A program made the translations under genes and the position numbers. Below the pieces are notes generated by a model, which was not told where the DNA came from, did no database searches, and worked only from the letters and a program-made list of their open reading frames with translations. DNA of 64,000 nucleotides from Streptomyces sp. 3214.6 (GTDB lineage Bacteria > Actinomycetota > Actinomycetes > Streptomycetales > Streptomycetaceae): the NCBI RefSeq assembly GCF_900129855.1, contig NZ_LT670819.1, forward strand, positions 8,556,001 to 8,620,000, read 5' to 3'. This document shows, in pieces, positions 7,730 to 16,129 of this stretch; the stretch's first letter is position 1; each line of letters opens with the position of its first letter.

Positions 7730-10192
7730 ATGGATTTCGCGCGAGAAGACTCCGACGCCCCGATGCCCACCGGCGCGCGCGATCTTCTCGACGCGGCCAC
7801 CGACGCGGCGGCGGTCGTGTCCGCGGACGGTGTCGTGGTCGGCTGGACGAGAGCCGCTCAGGCGCTGCTCGGCCACCCGGCCGCGGAGGTGGTGGGCCGC
7901 TCGGCCGCCGACCTGGCCGCGATGGACCGGGATCCGGCGCGGGTGGCAAGTGTCGCCGAGCGCTGTCGCGCGGGCATGGGGTGGAGCGGCCGGGTCCTGC
8001 TGCGGCACCGGGACGGCCACGCCGTCGACGTCGATCTGCGGGTCTCCGCGTCGTTCCGCGTCGGTGCGCAGGAGTGCTTTCTGCTCTCCGCTCGCGGGCA
8101 GAGCCGGCAGTGGACGGTGGGTCAGTCCGTCCTCGACGGGTTTCTGACCCGCTCTCCGGTCGGCATGGCGGTGATGGATCTGCAACTGCGCTACGTGTGG
8201 CTGAACGACACGTTGGAACGATTCGGCGGTGTGCCCCGCGCCCAGCGGCTGGGGCGCCGGCTGAGCGAGCTGCTGCCCGGGCTGCAGGCGGAGGCCCTCG
8301 AGGGGCTGATGCGCAAGGTCCTGGAGACCGGGGCCCCGATCACCGACTACGAGTACCTCGGCTGGAGCTGGGCCGACCCGCACCGCCGGCGCGCCTACTC
8401 CACGTCCTTCTTCCCCCTGGTGAGCGCCGACGACTCGGTGTCCGGGGTCTGTTACATGGTCCAGGACGTCACCGAGCGATGGACCGCCCGCCAACTGCTG
8501 GCGCTGGTCAACGAGGCCGGGACGAAGGTCGGCACCACGCTGGACGTGATGCGCACGGCCCAGGAGCTCGCCGACTTCGCCGTCCCGCGTTTCGCGGACT
8601 TCGTCGTCGTCGACCTCCTGGAGCCGGTGCTCAGCACCGAAGGGCACGGCGCGTGGCTGACCGACGCGGGACCCGCGCCCGCCAAACCGGTGATGCGGCG
8701 CGCCGGGATGGCGTCGGTGCGGGAGGGCTGCCCGGAGGCCGTGGTCCGCGTCGGCGATCCGGTGGACTTCGTTCCTCCCACGCACGACGCGCGGCTGCTC
8801 ATCGACGGCGAGCCGATCCTCATCCCGGTCCTCGACCCGTCCGAGGAGGTGTGGCGGTCCGAAGAGCCCGAGCGGGCGGCGAACATCCGCCGGTTCGGAC
8901 TGCACTCCCTCATCTCCGTGCCGATGCGGGCCCGCAACACCGTCCTGGGCCTCGCCACCTTCGTACGGTCGCTCAATCTCGTCTCGTTCCGGCCCGACGA
9001 CGTGCTGCTGGCCCGGGAACTGGTGGCGCGGGCGGCGCTGTGCGTGGACAACGCCCGCCGGTACACCCGGGAGCACACGGCGGCGGTCACCCTGCAGCGC
9101 AGTCTGCTGCCGCACGCCCTGCCGGGCGGCACCGCGCTGGAGGTGGCCTCCAGCTACCTGCCCGCGGATCCGACCGACGGGGTGGGCGGCGACTGGTTCG
9201 ACGTGATCCCGCTGTCCGGGGCCCGGGTGGGGCTCGTCGTCGGCGACGTGGTGGGGCACGGCATCGCCGCCGCGGCGACCATGGGCCGGCTGCGCACCGC
9301 GGTGCAGACCCTCGCCGACATGGAGATGCCGCCCGACGAACTGCTGGCCCACCTCGACGACCTCGTGCTGCGGCTGAGCGCCGAGAACACCGACGGCACG
9401 GCGGCACAGCAGGGCACGACCGCCTTCCTCGGCGCGACCTGCCTGTACGCCGTCTACGACCCGGTCGACAGGCGGTGCACGATGGCCCGGGCCGGACACC
9501 CGCCGCCCGTCGTCGTCGCCCCCGGCGGACAGGTGTCGTTCCCCGAGCCGCCGGCCGGGCCCCCGCTGGGACTCGGCGGGATGGCGTTCGAGTCCACCGA
9601 GATCGAACTTGCCGAGAACAGCCTGATCGGCCTCTACACCGACGGCCTCATCGCGGGCGCCGACCGTGACCTGGAACAGGGCATGACCCGGCTCGGCGAG
9701 GTACTGGCCCGGTCCGGCACCGATCTGGGGACGATGTGCACCTCGGCGGTGCGGCAGCTCGTGCCCGTGCCCCAGCCCGACGACATCGCCCTGCTCCTGG
9801 CCCGCACGCACGCGCTGGCCGCCGACCGCGTCGTCTCCTGGGAGGTCCCCGCGGACCCGGCCGCCGTCGCCGAGATCCGGGCCCGGGCGACCCGCCAGGT
9901 GGCGGCCTGGGGGCTGGCGGAGCTGGCCATGACGTCCGAACTCATCGTGAGCGAGCTGGTCACCAACGCCGTCCGCTACGCCACCCCTCCCATCCGGCTG
10001 CGGCTCCTTCTCGACTCGCGCCTGACCTGCGAGGTCTTTGACGCCAGCAGCACCGCCCCGCGACTGAGACACGCCCGGATCACGGACGAAGGGGGTCGCG
10101 GCCTCTTCCTGGTGGCCCAGCTCGCCCACCGATGGGGCGCCCGGTACACGACCGCCGGAAAGATCATCTGGGCCGAGCAGGAGATCCCGTGA
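7730..10192 (+). CDS. PAS-PAS-GAF-PP2C phosphatase with C-terminal anti-sigma-type HATPase kinase domain
   Basis: The 820-residue product carries PAS 1 (about 15-110), PAS 2 (about 130-255, ending VQDVTER), GAF (about 265-430), PP2C/SpoIIE (about 460-690, GGDWFDVIPL at residue 486, VVGDVVGHGIAAAATMG, ARAGHPPP, LYTDGLIAG) and an RsbW-like HATPase domain (about 705-815, N-box ELVTNAVRYA, G-box DEGGRGLFLV). One protein thus joins a phosphatase with an anti-sigma-factor kinase-like module, a layout common in Streptomyces. ATG 7730 is chosen because GGAGG lies 11 nt upstream; a GTG at 7712 is possible. It is divergent from a paralogue lacking the kinase domain and convergent with the peptidase gene that ends 31 bp away. 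Targets are not encoded here. Confidence 0.9.
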   Translation: MDFAREDSDAPMPTGARDLLDAATDAAAVVSADGVVVGWTRAAQALLGHPAAEVVGRSAADLAAMDRDPARVASVAERCRAGMGWSGRVLLRHRDGHAVDVDLRVSASFRVGAQECFLLSARGQSRQWTVGQSVLDGFLTRSPVGMAVMDLQLRYVWLNDTLERFGGVPRAQRLGRRLSELLPGLQAEALEGLMRKVLETGAPITDYEYLGWSWADPHRRRAYSTSFFPLVSADDSVSGVCYMVQDVTERWTARQLLALVNEAGTKVGTTLDVMRTAQELADFAVPRFADFVVVDLLEPVLSTEGHGAWLTDAGPAPAKPVMRRAGMASVREGCPEAVVRVGDPVDFVPPTHDARLLIDGEPILIPVLDPSEEVWRSEEPERAANIRRFGLHSLISVPMRARNTVLGLATFVRSLNLVSFRPDDVLLARELVARAALCVDNARRYTREHTAAVTLQRSLLPHALPGGTALEVASSYLPADPTDGVGGDWFDVIPLSGARVGLVVGDVVGHGIAAAATMGRLRTAVQTLADMEMPPDELLAHLDDLVLRLSAENTDGTAAQQGTTAFLGATCLYAVYDPVDRRCTMARAGHPPPVVVAPGGQVSFPEPPAGPPLGLGGMAFESTEIELAENSLIGLYTDGLIAGADRDLEQGMTRLGEVLARSGTDLGTMCTSAVRQLVPVPQPDDIALLLARTHALAADRVVSWEVPADPAAVAEIRARATRQVAAWGLAELAMTSELIVSELVTNAVRYATPPIRLRLLLDSRLTCEVFDASSTAPRLRHARITDEGGRGLFLVAQLAHRWGARYTTAGKIIWAEQEIP

Positions 10193-10223
10193 CAGGGCCG
10201 GGTCCGGCGCGGCGCGCGTCGGC

Positions 10224-10892
10224 TCACCAGCTGGGCTTGGCGACGTTGCCGTAGGACCAGTGGGAGCCCTTGGACATCTCGAAGTGCAGATGCGGTCCGG
10301 TGGAGTTGCCGGTCGTGCCCACCTTTCCGAGCTGCTGTCCGGCGGCGACCTTCTGCCCGGCCTTCACCTGCCGCTGCGAGAGATGGCAGTAGGTGTAGAC
10401 GTGACCGTTGTCCGCTGCCAGCCCGATCCACTGGCCGTATGCGTCGCCGGCGCCGTTCGACCAGGCGATGGTGCCATTGCGCACGGCGACCACGGGAACC
10501 CCGGGCCTGGCGGCGAAGTCCTCCCCGGTGTGCCGGCCGACACCGTCGGGCCGCCACTGGTAGGGGCCGGGCTGGTAGAAGGCGAAGGTGACCTTGTGCC
10601 CCGGCACGGGCGACGGCACATGTCCCTTGCCGGAGGCCGCGCCGGTGCAGTCGACCTTGAAGCCGGCGTGGCGGCCGAGGGCGGTGAGGGAGGTGCAGCC
10701 GGGTGTGCCGTCGGCGTCGGCTCCTTTGAAGCCCTGGGCCAGCTGTTCGGCGCGGTAGGCGGCTCTGGTCTGTTCGCCGAAGAGGCCGGTGGCGCCGTCG
10801 GGGATCTTGTGTCCCCGGGCGATGAGGGCTTTCTGCACGGTGCGTACGTCCTCGTTCTTCATACCGAAGCGGACGTGGGACAGGGCGACCAT
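10224..10892 (-). CDS. M23 zinc metallopeptidase with N-terminal peptidoglycan-binding-type domain
   Basis: A 222-residue protein. Residues 1-85 are a peptidoglycan-binding-like repeat domain (VRTVQKALIARGHKIPDGATG). Residues 95-222 are a LytM/M23 endopeptidase with zinc ligands H121-x3-D125 (HTGED) and HLH at 201-203 (GPHLHFE), plus H170 (TYCHLS). The family cuts peptide cross-links in peptidoglycan or similar substrates. There is no signal peptide: the first domain starts at residue 1, so export by the general pathway is not predicted, and lysis, another route or an intracellular role must be considered. Its first 86 codons are nearly identical at the DNA level to those of the neighbour upstream, showing a recent duplication. 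It lies 9 bp after that gene, probably in one operon. Confidence 0.87.
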   Translation of the reverse strand: MVALSHVRFGMKNEDVRTVQKALIARGHKIPDGATGLFGEQTRAAYRAEQLAQGFKGADADGTPGCTSLTALGRHAGFKVDCTGAASGKGHVPSPVPGHKVTFAFYQPGPYQWRPDGVGRHTGEDFAARPGVPVVAVRNGTIAWSNGAGDAYGQWIGLAADNGHVYTYCHLSQRQVKAGQKVAAGQQLGKVGTTGNSTGPHLHFEMSKGSHWSYGNVAKPSW

Positions 10893-10895
10893 GAC
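10636..10895. repeat. 260-bp direct repeat, copy 1 (5' end of the M23 peptidase gene)
   Basis: Identical to 11365-11624 at a constant offset of 729 bp, without gaps. By eye only four mismatches are seen, all within the first codons of the two genes. The repeat encodes the peptidoglycan-binding-type domain. Confidence 0.95.
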
Positions 10896-10901
10896 AGGCT
10901 C

Positions 10902-11621
10902 CTAGTATCCGTGGGGAGCGCGGTGCGGGTCCGCCTGTTGGACGAGGGCGGCGAAATTCGAGCCGGACCGGTTCACGTGATAGCGGGCGCGTACGTAGTT
11001 GATCGTCGCGGACATGCACGCCACCACGTCGTAGGGCGTGGTGGCGGTGCCCGCCTGGTGGTACGCGGCGAAGGTGGTCGGAATGCACTGGGTGGCGCCG
11101 CGGGAGCAGTTCAGCGGGTGACCGTCGGCAGCCGTCGGCCCGTGCGCGTTGACGTCCGTGGTGTTCACCCGGAACTTCGGGCTGTTGTGGGCGGACTCGC
11201 GCTTGGTGATGGTCGTGAGCGCGGGAACGCCGAACTTCGGCTCCATGCCGGTCAGTTGACATGCCGTACGGGCGTAGCGCTGCATGGCTGCTTCCCCGGA
11301 GTCGTCGCCGGGGTCGCGGTAGGTGACCTGGGCGAGGCTGAGCCGTCCGCCGCCGGAGGCGGGCGCCGCGCCGGTGCAGTCGACCTTGAAGCCGGCGTGG
11401 CGGCCGAGGGCGGTGAGGGAGGTGCAGCCGGGTGTGCCGTCGGCGTCGGCTCCTTTGAAGCCCTGGGCCAGCTGTTCGGCGCGGTAGGCGGCTCTGGTCT
11501 GTTCGCCGAAGAGGCCGGTGGCGCCGTCGGGGATCTTGTGTCCCCGGGCGATGAGGGCTTTCTGCACGGTGCGTACGTCCTCGTTCTTCTTACCGAGGCG
11601 CACGTTGGACAGGGCGACCAT
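10902..11621 (-). CDS. Lysozyme-like muralytic protein sharing the M23 gene's N-terminal domain
   Basis: A 239-residue protein whose first 86 residues match the peptidoglycan-binding-like domain of the next gene almost perfectly. The rest (about 95-239) reads as a lytic-transglycosylase/lysozyme-like fold: an early Glu in KRESAHNSPKFRVN, then SRGATQCIPTTFAAYHQ and YDVVACMSATINYVRARYHV, motifs resembling the SLT lysozyme-like domains of actinobacterial phage endolysins and secreted muralytic proteins. As in its neighbour, no signal peptide precedes the first domain. Together the pair would supply a glycan-strand cutter and a peptide cutter fused to the same targeting domain. The lipase gene ends its message 24 bp upstream on the same strand, so the three may be co-transcribed. 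Confidence 0.72.
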   Translation of the reverse strand: MVALSNVRLGKKNEDVRTVQKALIARGHKIPDGATGLFGEQTRAAYRAEQLAQGFKGADADGTPGCTSLTALGRHAGFKVDCTGAAPASGGGRLSLAQVTYRDPGDDSGEAAMQRYARTACQLTGMEPKFGVPALTTITKRESAHNSPKFRVNTTDVNAHGPTAADGHPLNCSRGATQCIPTTFAAYHQAGTATTPYDVVACMSATINYVRARYHVNRSGSNFAALVQQADPHRAPHGY

Positions 11622-11624
11622 GAC
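11365..11624. repeat. 260-bp direct repeat, copy 2 (5' end of the lysozyme-like gene)
   Basis: Partner of 10636-10895. It ends just upstream of each start codon (common GTCATG), so each copy brought its start but not the upstream ribosome-binding region. Confidence 0.95.
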
Positions 11625-11645
11625 GGCTCGGCTCCTCTCGTCTCG

Positions 11646-13196
11646 TCAGTTCCAGTCGGTCACGGTGAGGCGGATCCGCGCGTCGTCACCGACGATCGGC
11701 CGGGTGGTGGCGGGCAGCGGGATGCCGGCCACCCAGGTGCCGGGCGCGGCGTCCGCGTCGACGAGGACCGAACCGGTCTGCTCGTACTGGCCGATGGGGC
11801 CCGTGATGGCGGAGTTCCAGGTGGCCCGCAGCGCGGGAGAGCCGTTGTCGCTGCCGACGTCGACGACGAGGATGTCGTCGAAGTCCGCCGTCTGCTCGAT
11901 GTGGTCCTGGAAGTCCAGGAAGCCGTTGTCGCGGGTGCGCAGGGACAGGATCCGCAGATGCAGCGCGTACCGCATGGAGCCGGAACCCTGGGGACTGGCC
12001 AGGTTCTCGCACAGGAAGGTGTGCGCCAGCGGGACCGCCCCGTCGGAGCCCGGGCCGGTCAGACCGGGCACGCTCTCCGCGGGCACGCTGTCCATCCCGT
12101 TCTGCAGTTGGATCGGACACCACTGGGCGCTCTTGCGCTCGTGCATCACGATCTGCAGACCGCGCACCGACAGAGCGACCTCCGCCTGCCACGCCGTGTC
12201 CTTGCGCCGCGGAATGTGGTGGTCGACGAGGTCGGCCTCGACCATGAGGTCGCCGAACAGGAAGCGCCGCAGATTCTGGTAGCCCTCCTCGGAGTTGACC
12301 AGCCCGTAGCGTCCGCTGTGGCTGCGGTGCACATAGGCCCGATGGGCGCCGGGGACGTACGCGTTGTCGATCTGCACCAGGCCGTCGCTGCGCGGCCCGA
12401 CCACGGCGGAGGACAGACCGTACGCCACGTCGTAGTCGGCCGGATCGGTGCCGATCAGACAGAAGACCTGACGGAGCGGGAAGGCGTACGCCTCGTCGGC
12501 GGGGGTCATCGAGCGGGGATCCCAGTCGTCCTTCGGTTTCTGCTCGGCGCCGGCGCCCGGCGTCAGGTATTGGTACATCCGCTCACGGCCGAAGATCTCG
12601 GCGCCGTTGACGCCGATAGCGTCCCGCAGCTTCTCCAGCGCGCCGAAGCCGAAGTCGAAGGCGATGCCCCCGTGCGGGGTGCCGTAGGTGAAGAACTTGG
12701 CGACGACGTCGGTGGGCTTGACCTGTGCCTCCGGCAGGATTTTCTGGATCAGACAGCGGCAGATCAGACCGCCCATGGAGTGCGCGACCAGATGGACGCG
12801 TTGCGTCCCCGACTTCGCCGTGACCTTCTTGATCAGCTCGTACAGATCCTTCGCGGCGTCCTCCATCCGGAATTCCCTGGGCTTTCCTCCCCAGGTGCTC
12901 GCCGACGGATCGTAGAAGCGGTGGATCCAGATGGTGTCGACCGGAATGGCCGGCTGGGTGTCCAGGTAGTTCTCCTGGCTGCCCTCCACGAGGATCTGGT
13001 ACTGCTCGTCCATGTGCAGCCGCAACAGCGGGCTTTCGAACTGGTAGAAGTCCGGCTCGTTGTCCGGTCCGACCCGGATGTGCGTGGAGCCCTCGTTGAA
13101 TCCGTAGAACGGGTCCGCGACGGCGTTGTTGATGCCCGACTGACCGCCGGCGAAGCCGCGGACGTAGATGACGGGGAGTTTCGGGGACTGGGACAT
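11646..13196 (-). CDS. Alpha/beta-hydrolase lipase/esterase (cytoplasmic form)
   Basis: A 516-residue protein from the ATG at 13196 (MSQSPKLPVIYVRGFAGG). The nucleophile elbow is AHSMGG with Ser140, followed by YGTPHGG, both typical of PGAP1/lipase-class alpha/beta hydrolases. The C-terminal third (about 350-516) is a beta-rich region with no family I recognise. There is no signal peptide or membrane segment. An in-frame ATG at 13265 would add 23 residues but has no ribosome-binding site; the site before 13196 is also weak (AGGCGG), so the start is uncertain. The gene lies 24 bp upstream of the two peptidoglycan hydrolase genes on the same strand and is divergent from the SARP-type regulator. 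Natural substrate is unknown. Confidence 0.8.
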   Translation of the reverse strand: MSQSPKLPVIYVRGFAGGQSGINNAVADPFYGFNEGSTHIRVGPDNEPDFYQFESPLLRLHMDEQYQILVEGSQENYLDTQPAIPVDTIWIHRFYDPSASTWGGKPREFRMEDAAKDLYELIKKVTAKSGTQRVHLVAHSMGGLICRCLIQKILPEAQVKPTDVVAKFFTYGTPHGGIAFDFGFGALEKLRDAIGVNGAEIFGRERMYQYLTPGAGAEQKPKDDWDPRSMTPADEAYAFPLRQVFCLIGTDPADYDVAYGLSSAVVGPRSDGLVQIDNAYVPGAHRAYVHRSHSGRYGLVNSEEGYQNLRRFLFGDLMVEADLVDHHIPRRKDTAWQAEVALSVRGLQIVMHERKSAQWCPIQLQNGMDSVPAESVPGLTGPGSDGAVPLAHTFLCENLASPQGSGSMRYALHLRILSLRTRDNGFLDFQDHIEQTADFDDILVVDVGSDNGSPALRATWNSAITGPIGQYEQTGSVLVDADAAPGTWVAGIPLPATTRPIVGDDARIRLTVTDWN

Positions 13197-13618
13197 GACG
13201 GTCCGCCTGGGGTCGGCGTTCACCGGCGTCCGGAAGCCGTGCGTCCGGGCGGTCGGCGAAGACATGGGAGAGACAGGGCATCGCGACAGGGCATCGCGAC
13301 CTCCTCATCGATCCGGGCCGGAGCCGGGATCCGCGGGGTCGGCAAGGACGACGTCGTAGCCGAAGCAGTGGCCGCCTCCCACGCTACGGAGCCGCCGTCA
13401 GCACGGCGTCAGCCTGCCGTCACCGGCCACGCCCGCCGACGGAGTTGCACCGTGTGGTGGGCGGGCCGAGACTTGACATACGGAGGTCTCCTCGACGGAC
13501 GGCACGCCCTCGACTGACGGCATGCCCTCGGCGTTGCACCAGCGAATCATCACCCGTGACGCGCCGCCGGCGAGGCCGGGCAGCGAACCTTCGACGGCGC
13601 GCGCTCACGCACCACACT
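13197..13618. other. Divergent intergenic region between lipase and SARP-type gene
   Basis: About 420 bp without a convincing gene. It contains a perfect 13-bp tandem duplication (13272-13284 and 13285-13297), an AGGAGG-like site near 13301 on the minus strand not followed by an ATG in the lipase frame, a TTGACA at 13473-13478, and paired direct repeats at 13499-13530. It probably carries promoters for both flanking genes. Confidence 0.5.
13499..13530. repeat. Two 14-bp direct repeats upstream of the SARP-type gene
   Basis: ACGGCACGCCCTCG at 13499-13512 and ACGGCATGCCCTCG at 13517-13530 differ at one base and are 18 bp apart centre to centre. SARP proteins bind short direct repeats, so self-binding is possible but only inferred from the pattern. 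Confidence 0.45.
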
Positions 13619-14350
13619 GTGAGCGAGGCGATCAAGGTGGCGTTCCCTCCTCCCCGGTTGCGGTTGCTCGGCCAGTTCCGGCTGGAGACCGGTACCGGGA
13701 CCGTCGAACTGTGCCGCAACGGCCAGCGGCTCCTGGCGTTCATGGGGCTGCGCGGCCGGGTCTCCCGCACGGTCCTCGCCGGCACGCTGTGGCCCGACGT
13801 CACCGAGGAGCGCGCCCGGGGCAGCCTGCGCACCACGCTGTGGAAACTGCCGCGCGCAGAACCGCCGTTGATCGCCTGCTGCGGCGACGCGCTGCTCATC
13901 GCCCCGGCCCTGCGCGTGGACGTCCACACCCTCACCCGGACGGCGCTCGGCGTGGTCAGGGGCTGCGGCCCACCCCCTGACGCCCGTCGGCCGCTCGGGC
14001 TCCTGCTCGGCGAGGACCTGCTGCCGGGCTGGGACGAGGACTGGGTCCTGGTGGAGCGGGAACGCCTGCGGCAACTGCGGCTGCACGCACTCGACGCCCT
14101 GGCCGAGGCCCTGATCCGGCAGGGCAGACCGGCCCTGGCGATGGAGGCGGCGTGGGCGGGCGTACGCGCGGAACCCCTGCGGGAGAGCGCGCACCGGGCC
14201 GTCGTCTCGGCGCATCTCGCCGAGGGCAACGTCAGCGAGGCGGTGCGCCACTACCACGCCTTCCGCCGGTTGCTGAACGAGGAACTGGGCGTCGAGCCCT
14301 CGCCCCGGTTCGCCCGGATGCTCCCCGGCAGGCTCGGCCGATCGCACTGA
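13619..14350 (+). CDS. SARP/BTAD-family transcriptional regulator
   Basis: A 243-residue protein. Residues about 12-100 are a winged-helix OmpR-type DNA-binding domain (LRLLGQFRLETGTGTVELCRNGQRLLAFM, LAGTLWPDVTEERARGSLRTTLWKL), and 110-235 are a bacterial transcriptional activator domain of helical repeats (VLVERERLRQLRLHALDALAEALI, RLLNEELGVEPSPR). Small SARPs activate specialised metabolism or local operons by contacting RNA polymerase at direct repeats. GTG 13619 is preferred because the longer frame upstream reads as arginine-rich noise; GTG 13637 is an alternative, and neither has a strong ribosome site. It is on the same strand as, and 74 bp before, the protease-kinase-vWA module, and it may regulate that module, the lipase group or both. 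Confidence 0.78.
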   Translation: MSEAIKVAFPPPRLRLLGQFRLETGTGTVELCRNGQRLLAFMGLRGRVSRTVLAGTLWPDVTEERARGSLRTTLWKLPRAEPPLIACCGDALLIAPALRVDVHTLTRTALGVVRGCGPPPDARRPLGLLLGEDLLPGWDEDWVLVERERLRQLRLHALDALAEALIRQGRPALAMEAAWAGVRAEPLRESAHRAVVSAHLAEGNVSEAVRHYHAFRRLLNEELGVEPSPRFARMLPGRLGRSH

Positions 14351-14424
14351 GACCGTTCGGCGCCGGCGGCGACCGATGCCGACAACTCGGGCTCATGGGG
14401 CGGGAGTTGCCATATTGTAGAGAG

Positions 14425-16125
14425 ATGGCGCTGCATCACCACAGCGAGAACCCGTGGCGGGTGAGGGTGGACGACGAGCGCGGGACCCCTTGTGGTGCGG
14501 GGGTGCTGCTCGACGACAGACACGTACTGACCTGTGCGCATGTCGTCCGCCGCGCCGAGGCGCAACCGCAGGGGATTGCGGACCATGTGCGGATCAGAAG
14601 TGTGGCGTGCGGTCCGGAGTGGACGCGCACCGCCCGGGTGGTCCCGGGATCGTGGGTGCACGAGGAGGGCGCGCGGCGCGGCGACGTGGCGCTGCTCGCC
14701 CTCGGCGAGCCCGTCGACTGCGGCACCAGGACCGCCCTGTGGAAGGTGCCCATCTCCGGCGGCAGGGTGCGCGTCTACGGCTTTCCGCAGGCCGAGCCGT
14801 ACGGCATGGGGACGGACGCCGAACTGGCGGGTTCCGGCTGGCGCCAAGGCGAGTGGGGACTGCTGAAACGGATACGCGCCGGCGACCCCTGGATCCAGCC
14901 GGGCTATTCGGGCGCCGGGGTGGTGGCCCTGGACGGCGAGTTCGAAGGGAAGGTCATCGGCCTCGTGGTCGCCGACTACGACGACGGCGACGCCAGGGCG
15001 GCCTGGATGATGCCCACCGAGACGCTGCTGACCTACCTGCCCGGCATCGGGAAGTTCGCCGGCGGCCACCGCGCCGACGAACTGGGGCCGTCCGGCGGCG
15101 AGTTACCCAAGGACGTGCTGGGCGACCCGCTGCGACTGGCCCTGACCCAGGAACTCACCCGGCTGCTCGACGGAGGATGGTCGGGCACCGTCGTCGTCGG
15201 CACCGACGCCTCGGTCGGGGCGGGCTCCTCCTGGCTGGTGCGTCTGGTGCGCACGGCCGACCCGGCCGCCCGGGCGGCCGTCTCCGACGCCGAGCTGACC
15301 GGCGCGCCCGGCGGCACGGTCCTCGGGCTCGGCTCCATCGACGCGGCCTACGACGCCTGCGGCAGGTCCGTCGCCGAGGTGCGCCGCTATCTGCTGGGCC
15401 GGTTCGGGCTGCGCGCGGAGAACGACCGTGACGCGGTACGCCAGTTGGTGCACCGCCGGCCGCCCGCATGTCTGGTGGTGGGCCGCGTCGACCGGGCCGC
15501 GGATCCCGCCGCACTCGTCCGGGACCTGCTGGGGCCGTTGGCCGGCCGGGCCCGCTCGCGCGGACTGCGCCTCGTCCTGGGCTTCGAGGACCGGCCGCCC
15601 GCCGATCTCGCCCATGACGTGTCCCTCGACCCCGCGCCGATCGGCGGGTCGGCCTCCCGGAGTGTGACCTCGGCAAAGGCCCAGGCGGTCGTCGGGCAGC
15701 TCGCCGCCGAGGAGGAGGCGGCGGCCCGGCTGTGGGCGCGCTGGGGAGGGAAGTTCTTCGGCGCACAACGGTTGCCGCACAGCGTCGCGCCCCGACTGCG
15801 GGTCCGGCTGGCCGTCGCCCGCACCACCGAGCCGAACCCCGAACTCACCGCCGTCCACGACCGCGCCGTGGAGGCCCGCGCCCAGGTCGCGGGGTTCGAC
15901 CGCGCCCTGCGGCGGCAGATCCAGACCTTCGACGACCTCGGCACGAGCCTGGAACTGCACCGCGTGCGCGCCGCGCGGTTCTTCGGCGACGAGGACCGGC
16001 GGCTCGCCGACCTCCACGCCCCCGCCGCCCGTGCGCTGCAGACCGTACCCATCGACCTCGCCGCCGCCCGCCGGCTGGTCAAGCGCTACACCGACGAGGT
16101 CAACCGCCGGATCGACGAAGGGTGA
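14425..16125 (+). CDS. Trypsin-like serine protease with C-terminal degenerate P-loop/coiled region
   Basis: A 566-residue cytoplasmic protein (no signal peptide) with a trypsin-like domain at about 1-215: catalytic His39 in LTCAHVV, Asp87 in RGDVALLAL and Ser162 in PGYSGAG. Residues about 240-400 resemble a P-loop NTPase, with a hydrophobic strand and VVGTDASVGAGSSWLV where Walker A would be, but the GKS/T is missing; ACLVVGRVDRA could mimic Walker B. Residues 430-566 are charged and probably helical. Trypsin-like domains coupled to NTPase-like parts and vWA partners occur in actinobacterial signalling and conflict operons. A TTA codon (bldA tRNA-dependent in Streptomyces) lies at residue 227 (15103-15105). 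It is the first gene of a five-gene module, ending 4 bp before the kinase start. Confidence 0.83.
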   Translation: MALHHHSENPWRVRVDDERGTPCGAGVLLDDRHVLTCAHVVRRAEAQPQGIADHVRIRSVACGPEWTRTARVVPGSWVHEEGARRGDVALLALGEPVDCGTRTALWKVPISGGRVRVYGFPQAEPYGMGTDAELAGSGWRQGEWGLLKRIRAGDPWIQPGYSGAGVVALDGEFEGKVIGLVVADYDDGDARAAWMMPTETLLTYLPGIGKFAGGHRADELGPSGGELPKDVLGDPLRLALTQELTRLLDGGWSGTVVVGTDASVGAGSSWLVRLVRTADPAARAAVSDAELTGAPGGTVLGLGSIDAAYDACGRSVAEVRRYLLGRFGLRAENDRDAVRQLVHRRPPACLVVGRVDRAADPAALVRDLLGPLAGRARSRGLRLVLGFEDRPPADLAHDVSLDPAPIGGSASRSVTSAKAQAVVGQLAAEEEAAARLWARWGGKFFGAQRLPHSVAPRLRVRLAVARTTEPNPELTAVHDRAVEARAQVAGFDRALRRQIQTFDDLGTSLELHRVRAARFFGDEDRRLADLHAPAARALQTVPIDLAAARRLVKRYTDEVNRRIDEG

Positions 16126-16129
16126 CGCC

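Noticed and set aside
13272..13297. 13-bp tandem repeat as a regulatory array
   Set aside because: Only two units, no symmetry and no relation to either start codon could be seen. Part of it recurs at 63192-63202, which looks like chance.
10260..13517. Open frame of 1085 codons on the plus strand across the peptidase, lysozyme-like and lipase genes
   Set aside because: It spans three genes with clear catalytic motifs on the other strand and has no domain or ribosome site of its own.
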